Part shown: positions 26,390 through 36,900 of the stretch, piece after piece | Position numbering within the stretch: position 1 is the stretch's first letter | Layout: the number at the start of each line of letters is the position of its first letter | The notes under the pieces: model-generated | The model's input: the letters and a program-made list of their open reading frames with translations, nothing else | What the model was told of the DNA's origin: nothing | The model's database searches: none | Translations under genes and position numbers: made by a program | NCBI RefSeq assembly: GCF_016901775.1 | Contig: NZ_JACJKW010000015.1 | Coordinates: 18,209 to 82,208, forward strand | Reading direction: 5' to 3' | Source: Intestinimonas butyriciproducens | GTDB taxonomy: Bacteria > Bacillota > Clostridia > Oscillospirales > Butyricicoccaceae | DNA length: 64,000 nucleotides

Positions 26390-26453
26390 CAACAGGGAAA
26401 CAGGGGGGCGCTGCCCCCCTGCTCCCCAAACTTTGAAAAAGGAGGAAACTACT

Positions 26454-28988
26454 ATGCAACGAACGAGAAATTTGCGGCGCATTTTAGGTTTGCTCATGGC
26501 CATTTGCCTGCTGGCCGGATTGCTGCCGGTGACCGCCATGGCGGCGGAAGACCCAAGCGTTGTCTACGACTACCGCTTTGTTACCGAGGACACCATTGAA
26601 ATCATGGGCTATAACGGCACGGAAACCGACCTGGTGATCCCCTCGCAAATCAACGGCTACACCGTGGTGGGGATAGGAGACCTTGATCTTCTGGGTGACG
26701 ACACCGATACGGTGGAAAGTGTCGTTGTACCGGACACCGTGAAGTACATTGAAACATTTGCCTATTACCCAAATACAGCTTACTATGTGAGTAGTCTGAC
26801 GAAGGTTACACTGCCGGAAGGCTTGGAAACCATTGGCGATAATGCGTTTGCAAGCGCCCCGGGTTTGTCGGAAATCAACTTGCCCTCCACGTTGAAATCC
26901 ATCGGTGAACGTGCTTTTATGAACTGCAACATAGACAATTTCACCATCCCAGCCGGTGTAGAATATATCGGCGCCAACGCATTCAACGAGACCTATATGG
27001 CGGTTCGTAAAGCAAACGAGGTAAGGGCTCGTGGCGGAGACCCCTTTATTGTCATTGGCGGAGAGCTGGTGAAGTATGCAGGCGATGATACTGTGGTCAC
27101 CGTGCCGGACGGCGTCAGGGGCATTGCTACTGACGCTTTCTCCCCCTATGGCGGCGACGTCACCTCCATCACGCTGCCGGACAGCGTGGAATATATTGCG
27201 GAAGAGGGTTTTTCCGATCTGTCGGCTTTGGCTACAGTCAACTTTGGCAGCGGCTTAAAAGAGATTGGCGATGCCGCATTTTCCGGCTGCGATAGTCTGA
27301 ACAATGTCGTGCTGCCGGAAGGGCTGAAAAGGATAGAACAACTTGCATTCGCCAACTGCTCCTCACTGACCAATGTTACCTTCCCCAACACACTGGAAGT
27401 GCTCTATGCGGCCGATGAAAGTTCACGCACGGGAAGTTTTCAGAATACCCCATTTTGGGAGAACCTGCCGGGGGGTGAAAACTATCTTGGCAGCGTATTC
27501 TGCTTTAAGGAAACCGAACTGGATCCCTGGTCATCGCTCCATGTCGATGTCCGTCCCGGTACGCTGGGATTGGCGGCGTGGCAATCCAGCCGGCATTCCA
27601 CTACCGTGTCCCTTCCGGACGGGCTGCGCTATATCGGACCCAACGCATTTCCTTATGGGATGCACGACCCCAAAATAACTGATTTCAGACTTCCGGAGAG
27701 CGTCACCTATATCGACCACGAGGCCGGCGTTCCCACAAGCGCAATGCTTGACTTACCGGATGCCCTGACCTATATCGGCGACTCTGCGTTTGTCGGAAGT
27801 GGCCAGGTTGATCTTACCTATCTGGAAATCCCCAACGGAGTGAAGTATATCGGACAGCATGCTTTCTCGGGCGTCCATATGACCTACGAGGTAGAGGTGG
27901 TCGATGGGGATGATGTATGGCGGCAAGATCGCTATTGGACATCAAAAATGGATGTCCGCCTGCCGGACAGCTTGGAATATATGGGCTGGGAGGCGTTTGC
28001 GGGTAACAACATTGGCCAGATCACCAACTGGCCTGCCGCCATCACCACATGGGATAACTTTTTGTCACACTGCCCGATGGATGCGCTAACCCTGCCGGAT
28101 ACAATTCTTAACATTCATGGTCTGACATCAGATTCCATTCCCGTCATAAACCTGAACCAGGCAAAGGTGATAGAAGGCTTTGACGGCTACAGAACTGTTG
28201 AAATATACACCTCTGACGCCATCCAGCCGGGCAGCGGAACCATCCTGATGCCCAACATGGAACGGGTGTACCCGAATACCCGTGTCGGCGGCGATGGCGC
28301 AGGTGTGGTGGCCATACCCAATATGGATGTTTACGTCCCCTTCAACGGTGTTGATGAAGGCTTTGATGAGCATTTGAAGGTTGTCATCTTTGATGAATCC
28401 ATGCTGGAAGGGCTGCCCTCTGCGCCGTCGAGCGCCGCGCCAATGGTCGGCTCCTTTACCGATGTGCGGACAAACAACTGGTTTGCAGGCGCGGTGGAGT
28501 ACGTGGTGAATAACGGCCTCTTTTCCGGCGTGTCGGACACCTCGTTCGCGCCCAATGAACCTGTTACCCGCGGTATGCTGGTGACGGTGCTGTGGCGGGC
28601 CGCGGGCGAGCCTTCGGCAAGTGCAAGCGCCTTTGCGGACGTACCGGCGGATGCGTGGTACGCCAAGGCGGTGGCATGGGCGAACGCCAACGGCATTGTA
28701 CAGGGCTATGACGCCTCCACCTTTGCCCCGGACGACCGCATCACCCGCGAGCAGCTTGCCGCCATTTTCCAGCGGTATGCGGGCTTTAAGGGTATGGAAA
28801 CTTCCGGGCGTGGCGACCTGTCGCAGTTCGGCGACACGGGCGCGGTATCTGGCTGGGCGCAGGAGGGCGTGTCCTGGGCGGTCGGCGCAGGGCTCATCTC
28901 CGGCAAGGGCGACGGCGTCCTCGACCCGCAGGGCGCCACCACCCGCGCAGAAGCCGCAGTGATTTTGCAGCGGTTTTTGGAAAAGTAA
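26454..28988 (+). CDS. BspA-type leucine-rich-repeat surface protein with SLH domains
   Basis: 844 residues from ATG 26454 with an AAAAAGGAGGAAA site; signal peptide ending TAMAAE. Residues about 40-640 are LRR_5/BspA repeats (for example VTLPEGLETIGDNAFASAPG, VVLPEGLKRIEQLAFANCSS, LPDALTYIGDSAFVGSG), a fold used for host or matrix binding. Three SLH domains at the C-terminus (FTDVRTNNWFAGAVEYVVNN; FADVPADAWYAKAVAWANAN; the third near WAQEGVSWAVGAGLISGKGD) anchor it like its upstream neighbour. A GC-rich hairpin (CAGGGGGGCG / TGCCCCCCTG, 26401-26421) lies between the two genes and may trim expression. Confidence 0.9.
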   Translation: MQRTRNLRRILGLLMAICLLAGLLPVTAMAAEDPSVVYDYRFVTEDTIEIMGYNGTETDLVIPSQINGYTVVGIGDLDLLGDDTDTVESVVVPDTVKYIETFAYYPNTAYYVSSLTKVTLPEGLETIGDNAFASAPGLSEINLPSTLKSIGERAFMNCNIDNFTIPAGVEYIGANAFNETYMAVRKANEVRARGGDPFIVIGGELVKYAGDDTVVTVPDGVRGIATDAFSPYGGDVTSITLPDSVEYIAEEGFSDLSALATVNFGSGLKEIGDAAFSGCDSLNNVVLPEGLKRIEQLAFANCSSLTNVTFPNTLEVLYAADESSRTGSFQNTPFWENLPGGENYLGSVFCFKETELDPWSSLHVDVRPGTLGLAAWQSSRHSTTVSLPDGLRYIGPNAFPYGMHDPKITDFRLPESVTYIDHEAGVPTSAMLDLPDALTYIGDSAFVGSGQVDLTYLEIPNGVKYIGQHAFSGVHMTYEVEVVDGDDVWRQDRYWTSKMDVRLPDSLEYMGWEAFAGNNIGQITNWPAAITTWDNFLSHCPMDALTLPDTILNIHGLTSDSIPVINLNQAKVIEGFDGYRTVEIYTSDAIQPGSGTILMPNMERVYPNTRVGGDGAGVVAIPNMDVYVPFNGVDEGFDEHLKVVIFDESMLEGLPSAPSSAAPMVGSFTDVRTNNWFAGAVEYVVNNGLFSGVSDTSFAPNEPVTRGMLVTVLWRAAGEPSASASAFADVPADAWYAKAVAWANANGIVQGYDASTFAPDDRITREQLAAIFQRYAGFKGMETSGRGDLSQFGDTGAVSGWAQEGVSWAVGAGLISGKGDGVLDPQGATTRAEAAVILQRFLEK

Positions 28989-29030
28989 TAAATAATACGC
29001 CTTCGCAAACGAAGGCAGAAAGATACAGCG

Positions 29031-29085
29031 AAAGCCGTTCGCAGGAAGGTTTTACTTTCCTGCGGACGGCTTTTTTCTTTTTTTC
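29031..29085 (+). terminator. Terminator of the surface-protein cluster
   Basis: Imperfect 17-bp stem AAAGCCGTTCGCAGGAA / TTCCTGCGGACGGCTTT followed by a T run. A smaller GCCTTCG / CGAAGGC hairpin lies just before it (about 28999-29016). Confidence 0.8.
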
Positions 29086-29254
29086 GCCGGCTTTTTAATC
29101 AGCGTGCGCCCCTCTTGATTTGAGGCTATAAGAAATCTATTCTGAAAAATTTTTAACTTTTTTTAATTTCCGAGTTGCCAAAAGGACATGTTTTGCACTC
29201 CTTAAATGAAAGGGAAAAACAACACCGACTTTCGCAAAGAAAGGAGGTGAGAAA

Positions 29255-29695
29255 ATGAAAAAATCCAAGTCTTATGAGGAGCGCATACAAAATCAATTCG
29301 GCGGTTTTTGCACCCGTGTTTTGAAGAACGAAGCAAAATACATCTATCGGGAATTAAGTAATCAGGCGGTAAAAGAAAAGGTGTTTGACGAACTTTCTGA
29401 TAAAGAACTTTCCGAATTGGCGGTATACGATAATTACTTCAATTCGGAGCATGTATTCAATGTTCACGGAAAAGAGGTAGTTGTCAACGGCGATTTGCTG
29501 GCGGAAGCGTTGGAAAAACTTCCGGCGGATAAAAGGGACGTCATTCTGCTGTCATACTTCCTTGAAATGACGGACGCTGAAATCGGGAAAGAACTTGACA
29601 CAGTAAGGCAAAACATTTCAAAACGCCGTGCCTACATACTGAAACTGATGCGCAAATATCTGGAAAAGGAGGGTTTTGAATGGCCGCAAACGTGA
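29255..29695 (+). CDS. ICE-encoded sigma-70-like regulator
   Basis: 146 residues, MKKSKSYEERIQNQFGGFCT with a very strong AAAGGAGGTGA site. The C-terminal half carries a sigma region 4-like helix-turn-helix (LPADKRDVILLSYFLEMTDA, then EIGKELDTVRQNISKRRAYI). This is the sigma-factor-like protein at the regulatory end of Tn916/Tn1549-family ICEs, usually followed by a small HTH protein, as here (16-base overlap). It probably switches on transfer or excision genes. Confidence 0.8.
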   Translation: MKKSKSYEERIQNQFGGFCTRVLKNEAKYIYRELSNQAVKEKVFDELSDKELSELAVYDNYFNSEHVFNVHGKEVVVNGDLLAEALEKLPADKRDVILLSYFLEMTDAEIGKELDTVRQNISKRRAYILKLMRKYLEKEGFEWPQT

Positions 29696-29859
29696 AAAAT
29701 CTGCCTTTATCGGTTATTTTTGCCGCAAAAAGCGGTGACGGACAGGCTTTAGGCGCTGTATTAAACCACTACCAGCGGTACATACGCAGTTTGGCGACAA
29801 GAACGCTTACAGACGAATGTGGAAGCAAACTTCTGATGATACAGACGCATACGACCTGA
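29680..29859 (+). pseudogene. Truncated ICE helix-turn-helix protein
   Basis: Starts at ATG 29680 and reads MAANVKNLPLSVIFAAKSGD then ALGAVLNHYQRYIRSLATRT, the start of the HTH_16-type protein that follows the sigma-like gene in these ICEs. After CGSK (about 29830) the sequence belongs to a type III restriction gene in another frame, and the frame stops at 29859. The rest of the ICE is gone from this point. Confidence 0.75.
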
Positions 29860-31388
29860 TTATGAAGGACAAGGAGCGGCTGCTCAGTTTGAAGGAACCG
29901 GTGCGGTTTATTTTTTCCCACTCGGCTCTCCGGGAAGGCTGGGATAATCCCAATGTGTTTCAGATTTGCACTTTGAAGCCCCAGAGCGCTTCGGAAATCA
30001 AGAACCGACAGGAAATCGGCCGTGGCCTGCGTCTGTGCGTCAATCAGCAGGGTGAGCGCATGGATGAAAGTGTGCTGGGCAGCGAAGTGCAGGAGTTGAA
30101 CAAGCTGACGCTGGTTACTGATATGGGATTTGCGGCGTTTGCTACAGCATTGCAGAACGGCCTGGCTGAGTCCCTGGCTGACCGGCCCAAGAAGGTGGAT
30201 GCACAGCTGTTCCTGGGCAGGGAGCTGGTCAATGCCAACGGCGAAAAGGTCAAGGTCACACAGGACCTGGCGGAGGCAATTTACGAGGATTTGATCGGCA
30301 GCGGCTATGTGAAGCGGGGCGAGTTGACGGACAAGTACTACGCCGACAAAGCCAGCGGTACCGTTCAAGTGGCGGACGAAGTCAAAGACTGCGCCGCCTC
30401 CGTGGTATCCATCCTGTCTACCATCTATGACAGCCACTCTGTTGAGCTTGAGGACGCCCACGGAAATAATATAGAGGCCAAGGTGGACCCAGATAAGCTG
30501 AAAAAGAAGGAATTCCTGGTACTCTGGGAGAAGATCAACCAGAAGTCCTTCTATACGGTCTCTTTTGACACAAAGGATCTCATTCAGAAAGCCATTGACA
30601 AGCTGAATAGCCATCTGGAGGTCTCCCGCATTTTTGTAAAAAAGGAGTACGGCGAGCAGGAGGCGAAGATCCAGTCGAAAGACCAGCTGCTTCAGGGAGA
30701 AGGTTTCCGGCAGAAAAAGGGAGACCAGGAGGTGGCGGACCGTTCTGTACTGGGCAGTGTGCGTTATGATCTGGTGGGCAAGCTGGTGGAAGAGACAGGC
30801 CTGACCCGTGCCACAGTTGCTGCAATTTTGGCAGGTATGGCACCAATCAAGTTTGCCATGTACCGCCTCAACCCGGAGGAGTTTATCCTCAAGGCGGGGA
30901 AAATTATCAACAACGAGAAAGCTACGGCAATCATCCAGCATATTGCCTACAATAAGCTGGATGCAGTCTATGATACTGACATCTTTACTGCGGCAACCTT
31001 GCGGGGCAAGCTGGGGCAGAATGCCATGCCGGTGGACCGGAGCATCTACGACTATCTGATTTACGATTCGGATGGAGAGCGCAAATTCGCCGGGCAGTTG
31101 GATATCAATGAAAAAGTTGCCGTCTATGTAAAACTGCCGAAATCCTTCTTTATCTCTACACCGGTAGGCAAATATAGCCCCGACTGGGCGATTGCTTTCC
31201 ATGAAGGTACTGTGAAGCATGTCTATTTCGTGGCGGAAACCAAAGGCAACAACGACACTATGGAGCTGCGCGGTGTGGAGGAGGCTAAGATTGAGTGCGC
31301 CAAAGCCCATTTTGCGGCAATCAGCAACAGCAGCATCACATATGATGTGATAACAAGCTTTGAAGAATTGATCAATCTAGTTTCTTGA
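29820..31388 (+). pseudogene. Type III restriction enzyme Res subunit, C-terminal half
   Basis: About 520 residues open from the junction. It keeps the last helicase motifs (RFIFSHSALREGWDNPNVFQ and NRQEIGRGLRL, motif VI) and a C-terminal PD-(D/E)XK nuclease with SPDWAIAF and VYFVAETKG (Asp, and Glu-x-Lys). The N-terminal half, including Walker A and DEAH, was removed when the ICE fragment joined. No Mod methyltransferase is present in the window. The break means no ATP-driven translocation, so the enzyme is inactive; the in-frame nuclease domain is intact. Confidence 0.85.
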
Positions 31389-31407
31389 TAGGGAAAAGAT
31401 CGGCAGG

Positions 31408-31450
31408 TTAAAAGTCACGCATTTCCTAGGAAAAGCGTGACTTTTAACTT
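31408..31450. terminator. Bidirectional terminator
   Basis: 13-bp perfect stem TTAAAAGTCACGC / GCGTGACTTTTAA (31408-31420, 31435-31447). The following 200 bases to 31651 show no gene or clear signal. Confidence 0.7.
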
Positions 31451-31651
31451 TAAGAAGGAGTAGCAAAGCAATGTAGAATGCGTACAATTCTACTAGTTTT
31501 ATGATCTTCATGACTCATAGAGCGGATGATCTGTTTTTACAAGATGGTGCTTTTATTGATTCTTGAAATGAATTTGGGTGATTTGGTTTAGAGCAGCACA
31601 AAAATAGATTAAAAGAAATCATATTTTATTTGGTCTATTGAGAAGCAGAAT

Positions 31652-32080
31652 TCAGAAAACATAGCAAAAAAGCTTGCTTTCTATGCTCATCACATCATCC
31701 AGCGGGATCTTTGTGCCGTCTGTGAGAAGCATCCACCGTTCAGACGGATTGATTTTTTTGAGATTCCCAGCTTTCCTTATATACGCACCGCCGGATTTTT
31801 TCTCATCGGGAACAAAGTAGGTGACGGTGAGAGAAGGCAACTCATCCAGTTTTTCCAGAAGGAGCCGCTGTTTTCTGTCCAGTATTGCTTTTTCCTCTTC
31901 GCCCAGCTCCGTTTTTTCCTCTGTCAGACGCCCGGTCTCATAAATGGCTTCCTCATAACCGGTGAGGGCGGCAAAAGGGGAAAACTGGGCGGCCCTGTCC
32001 TGCATGGGCATCCGGGGATGTTTTTCCGAGACAGGGTGGGGAAGATGGATGATGTCACCGTATTTCTCAGTTGTGCTCAT
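31652..32080 (-). CDS. YolD-like protein, partner of the Y-family polymerase
   Basis: 142 residues, MSTTEKYGDIIHLPHPVSEK then HPRMPMQDRAAQFSPFAALT, the hallmark start of YolD-like proteins. Its start overlaps the polymerase stop by 4 bases on the same strand. In Firmicutes these proteins sit next to UvrX/UmuC-type polymerases and may act as a UmuD-like or regulatory subunit; that role is inferred from context. Confidence 0.8.
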   Translation of the reverse strand: MSTTEKYGDIIHLPHPVSEKHPRMPMQDRAAQFSPFAALTGYEEAIYETGRLTEEKTELGEEEKAILDRKQRLLLEKLDELPSLTVTYFVPDEKKSGGAYIRKAGNLKKINPSERWMLLTDGTKIPLDDVMSIESKLFCYVF

Positions 32081-33585
32081 GCCTTGTGCCCTCCGATCTG
32101 CCTGTTCCGCTCCTTTGCCGTTGCGCCATCCTCCAGGTTCATTCCCTTGAGGATGGCGTTTTTTCCATATCGCTTTTTAATATGCAGCATGGCTTGCTGT
32201 ATTCTTTTTTCCCTCTCCAGCTCTTCTTCTTCCTGCTTGTGTTTGGCTTCCAGAGCGGCATAGTCGGTGAAAAGGTCAAGCTGCTGAAACTCCCCTTGGG
32301 GGGAGGGGGCAGAGGCTTCCTGGATCACATGGTTTGCGGTGATGTTCAGCCGCCGGATCAAAAGGTTTTTGTCTGCAATCCGGTCGAACAGATCTCCGGC
32401 GGCGTCCATGATCCGTTTGGAAGAAGAAGTAAAGCGTCTCAGCGGGATGGTGCCATGGGAGTGCTTGGGTATTTGCCGCCCATAGGGATCCTTCACAATT
32501 TCGCCGTGATAGGTTTTCCGGCGGAGGGGATTGGTGAGGTTTTCCATGTCGTAACCGATGGTAATGACCAGCTGATCGGTGACAAAGCCTTTGTCCACCA
32601 GATCCAGGGAAAGACTGTCCGCCATTTCCCGCAGCACCAGTCTTGCTTTTTCAGCATCATATGGCTGGTGAAGAACCTGTCCGGAGCTCATGCTGTTGGA
32701 AGCAGGTTTGTAGGCCTTGACGGCTTCCACGGTGCAGGGTTCCCAGCCCCAGGCATGGTCGATGAGAAGTTCTGCGTTTTTGCCGAACAGCTTGTAAAGC
32801 AAGTCCTCATTGGTAAGAGAAACCCGGGCCACATCTCCCATGGTGAACATTCTGTATTCTTCCAGCTTTCTGGCATAGCCTTTGCCCACCCGCCAGAAAT
32901 CGGTGAGGGGCTGGTGGGCCCAGAGGGTCTGCCGGTAGCTCATTTCGTCCAGCTCTACGATGCGCACACCGTATTGGTCGGCTGGAATGTGCTTGGCCAC
33001 AATGTCCATGGCCACTTTGCACAGATAAAGATTGGTGCCGATGCCGGCCGTGGCTGTGATGCCGGTGGTTTCCAGCACATCCAGAATGATTTTCCGGGCC
33101 AGGTCCCGGGGAGAGAGCCGGTAGGCGGCAAGGTAGTTTGTCACATCCATAAAGACCTCGTCGATGGAATAGACGATGATGTCCTCCGGGGCGATGTATT
33201 TCATGTATACCTGATAAATGCGGGTACTGTATTCCATATAATGGGCCATACGGGGCGGCGCAATGATGAAGTCGATGGCAAGGGAGGGATCGGCCTGGAG
33301 CTGGGAAAGGAAATGGGATGAGCCTGCCAGCCGGCGGCCCGGTGCATCATGGCGCCGGTCTGCATTGGCCTCTTTGATACGCTGCCGGACTTCAAACAGC
33401 CTTCCACGGCCGGAAATGCCATAGCTTTTCAGAGAGGGGGTCACCGCCAGGCAGATGGTTTTGTCGGTGCGGCTTTCATCCGCCACCACCAGATGGGTGT
33501 CCAAGGGGTCCAGTCCCCGCTCCCGACACTCCACCGAAGCATAAAAGCTTTTCAGATCAATGGCGATATAGGTGCGGTTTTTCAT
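32077..33585 (-). CDS. Y-family translesion DNA polymerase (UvrX/UmuC-like)
   Basis: 502 residues. The N-terminus (MKNRTYIAIDLKSFYASVEC) has the first catalytic Asp, and YSIDEVFMDV (about residue 139) the second acidic pair; TAGIGTNLYLCKVAMDIVAK is the palm/fingers signature. A C-terminal QLDLF near residue 435 is a beta-clamp binding motif, followed by a charged coil. It bypasses damaged bases at the cost of mutations. A perfect SOS box sits 50 bases upstream, so it is expected to be LexA-controlled together with the YolD-like gene. Confidence 0.9.
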   Translation of the reverse strand: MKNRTYIAIDLKSFYASVECRERGLDPLDTHLVVADESRTDKTICLAVTPSLKSYGISGRGRLFEVRQRIKEANADRRHDAPGRRLAGSSHFLSQLQADPSLAIDFIIAPPRMAHYMEYSTRIYQVYMKYIAPEDIIVYSIDEVFMDVTNYLAAYRLSPRDLARKIILDVLETTGITATAGIGTNLYLCKVAMDIVAKHIPADQYGVRIVELDEMSYRQTLWAHQPLTDFWRVGKGYARKLEEYRMFTMGDVARVSLTNEDLLYKLFGKNAELLIDHAWGWEPCTVEAVKAYKPASNSMSSGQVLHQPYDAEKARLVLREMADSLSLDLVDKGFVTDQLVITIGYDMENLTNPLRRKTYHGEIVKDPYGRQIPKHSHGTIPLRRFTSSSKRIMDAAGDLFDRIADKNLLIRRLNITANHVIQEASAPSPQGEFQQLDLFTDYAALEAKHKQEEEELEREKRIQQAMLHIKKRYGKNAILKGMNLEDGATAKERNRQIGGHKA

Positions 33586-33634
33586 GCTCCGGTTTCCTCC
33601 TTTGCGGATGTCCCCAATAGGGGATGAGATAAAA

Positions 33635-33648
33635 CGAACATTTGTTCG
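33635..33648. promoter_or_regulatory. LexA (SOS) box
   Basis: CGAACATTTGTTCG, a palindrome matching the Firmicutes LexA consensus (CGAAC-n4-GTTCG). It lies in the promoter region of the divergent polymerase gene. Confidence 0.85.
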
Positions 33649-33956
33649 TATTCATCATATCATAGTTTTCTTTTGTGCGTCAACCATATTGTGCTATTGG
33701 GTGCGAGAGAGTTTAATTTTTAGAAACAGAAAGAATAGGTAATTTATAAAAAACGACAGATGGCAAAGAGTTTTATTAGACTTGGCGGGCAGAGCGTCTG
33801 AAGGGATGATCCGAATTATGAGTAAAACTATTTATTTGAGTTGAGATGAGGCTGTGGTTGTTGTCGTTTTTTGTTATTTATGGTACCATATTCTTGTATC
33901 GGCCTTAGCAGGGTTTGTGACTTTCAGACAAATGGGCGAAGCGAGGATGTGACAAA
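33649..33956. other. Intergenic region upstream of the Dpd-like operon
   Basis: 308 AT-rich bases without a gene. A 12-base perfect palindrome TATGGTACCATA at 33879-33890, about 70 bases before the helicase start, is the only clear regulatory candidate. No consensus promoter pair stands out by eye, although the operon must begin here. Confidence 0.4.
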
Positions 33957-36900
33957 ATGGCACATTTTATTGGGTCTGATCCTCATACGGATAATTGGGG
34001 AGAAGATTATGTCATTGAGAAATGCGTGGAGTATCTGGACGACTCCTGCATCATTTATCGCAATAGAGAGGTTTTCGGCACGCAGTTTGATGTGTGCATT
34101 TTGCTTCCTGATCAGGGGATTGCCGTGATCGAGGTCAAGGCCTGGCGGCCGCAAACCATTCAGCGGGTGGAAAATGGAGACAGAATCGTCATCCGGACTT
34201 CTTCCGGAGGGGAAGAGGGTGCAAGTCCCACGAAGCAGGCCCGGGGATATGTGTTTTCATTGCGCAATCGAATCCGTCAGAAAACGGGAAAGACGCCATT
34301 TATCTTTCCTCTGGTTTGTTTTCCCCAGCTGACAGCGGAGGAATATCAGAATAAGCATCTGGAATCTGTTTGTGAACCGGAGACCACACTGCTGAAAGAC
34401 GACTTTGTCAACAAAGCCGCTTTGTATCGGAAAATGAACCTGGCCATGGGCAATGGCCAGAGGAGCCTTTCCCATTGCAATCCATTGGACAAGCAGCTCA
34501 TGCTTCAGGTGCGGCAGATTTTTGAGTCGGAATTGGATCTGAGCAGCCTGGATGAAGACAAAAAAGAAGAGATGGTGCGCACCGTCCCGCTGGAAAGGGA
34601 TACCATATACTCACTTTTTTATTTTTTCCAAAAAGGCGAGCATCCCTCCCAGGAACAGATCCGACAGATTGTGCAATACTATCTGGATGGAACGAAGATC
34701 ACCGCTGTTGTACGGGATAGGGCTTTAATGGAACAACTGGTGCAGGCGATCGCAGGGGCCCTGACGCAACGGGGGCTTACAGCCTGGGGAGAAAATCTGA
34801 AGCTGTGTCTGGAAGAAGAAAAAACGGAAAAAATTTCCTCGCAATCAGAATATCGTATCTTTAACTGTCTGATCGGCCTGGCCGATGATGGGCTCAGCGG
34901 AGATATTCCGTCTTTTTGTGTGGCCGATGGCAAGACAGAAGGGGAAGAGGAAAACCGGCGTCTCCATGAGATCGGCCAGCACAGCGCCTTTAACTGGGAG
35001 CAATACCAAATAGAGCACGCAGAAGCATCGAAAAATATTCTGATCCGGGCCGGCGCCGGTACCGGAAAAACATATACCATGATTTCCCGCATCGGTTTTC
35101 TTTGTCGGACACAAAGCTGCAATGTGCAGGAGATGGCCAATCGCATTGTGATGATCACCTTTACCAACGATGCGGCCAATCAGATGAAGGAGAAAATCAA
35201 GCAATATTTCAACAACTTCTATCTGCTCACCGGCAATGTAAATTATTTGCAATTTATGGGCTTGATCGACAATATGCGCATCAGCACCATTCATTCCTAT
35301 GGCAAATACCTGATTTCCCTGTTGGGGATGGAGCTGGGGTATGGTGCGGAACTCCATGTCACATCGGGGGAGTACATCAGAAAGCAGATTGTGGAAGAAA
35401 AGCTGGACCAATACCTGGAAGAAAAGGTAAGACAGCATGGTGACAACTACACAGCCAAACTGGGCCAGCCGGTGTATGCCATACAGAATAATATTCTGGA
35501 GTTTATTAACCATCTTCACAATCAAAGCGTGGATGTGCAGAATGTGGATGCATCTAGCTTTGGCGAGCTGGATGGTCAGCTGGGCTGGGATGGCGCAAAG
35601 GAACTGCACCAGCTGTTTGCATCCTTGGTTCCCGATGTGGAGAAGGCCTATTCGGCGCAGCTGCTCAAAGAAAATCAGATCCATCTGAGCACCATGATGT
35701 CGGTGCTGAAGCGATGCATTCAGAATCCGGACAATGTGGAGCGGCTGCGGAAGATGCAGACCGGCACACCCCAGTTTATGTTTGTGGATGAGTTTCAAGA
35801 TACTGACGATGTGCAGATCGAAACACTAAAATCCATTGCACAGCTGCTGCAATATAAATTGTTTGTGGTGGGTGATATCAAACAATGCATCTACCGGTTC
35901 CGAGGTGCAAAGGAAAAGGCCTTTGATCAGCTGCATATTGAAGAAACAACAGATCAATGGCTGACATTCTCTCTCACCAAAAACTTCAGAACCGACATAG
36001 GCCTTTTGGAATTATTTGATAAATCCTTTTCGCAGTGGGGGATCACAGAAGGGGAGAAGGACCCGCTGCTTGTTTATGATCCGCAGGAGGACAAGCTGGT
36101 CGGAACCAGGTCCTTTAATGAGGACTGCTCTGGTTCTAAGTTTTACAAGGCAATTCATGTGAGTGAAGAGCGATACCTGATGGGGTCGTTGTTTGAAGAA
36201 GTGAAGCGGCAGATTCGCCGCATAGAATGTGAAGAGCAGAATGGCCGTACATTGAGCCGCAAAGAAAAGGAAATTACCATTCTGGTGCGTGAAAACTGGC
36301 AGGCCGATGCCATCCGTCAGGAAGCCAAACGGCGGAAGCTACCTTTTGAAGTCATAACCAATACCGGCGGGGATCTCTACCGCACCGAGCCGGCGCTGGA
36401 TATGCTGACCCTGGCCAATGCGCTGCTTCACTATGATGAAGCGGATTATCTTTATACATTGGTGGCTTCCAACTTTATTGGCGGCGGGGCCAGCAAGGCC
36501 TATCTGTATCATCTTCGCCAGAAGCAGAAGGGCGGCTGGCGTCAGCGGAACAAAGTGACCGACACCGATCAGGCCAAGGCGCTGCAGCGCCTGATTGATG
36601 GGAAGTGGGGCGATCAGGAATTTAGCTGGAATAAAGTGGTGCGCAGTTTGCGTATCCAGCCGGTGATGCAGGTGATGCGCACGATCTATTCCTCCCTGAA
36701 ACCATGGGTTTCCTATGGGGGAGAGAACCAATGGAAGCAAGATTATTACCGCCAGAATGTAGACCTTTTGTTTGAGCAGCTGATGACAGCCTGCAACCTG
36801 GATGTGCTGACCATCAACTCGCTGGCGGATATTCTGCTGAGTAACATCCGCTCCTGCAAGAATGTGGACAGCCGCAATCCCACCTACAATCCGGAAGAAA

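Noticed and set aside
29769..31310. 513-codon minus-strand frame opposite the type III restriction fragment
   Set aside because: Hydrophobic, His/Gln-rich translation without family features; the plus strand shows clear helicase and nuclease motifs.
32071..33321. 416-codon plus-strand frame opposite the Y-family polymerase
   Set aside because: The minus strand encodes an intact polymerase with SOS box and clamp motif; the plus frame has no features.
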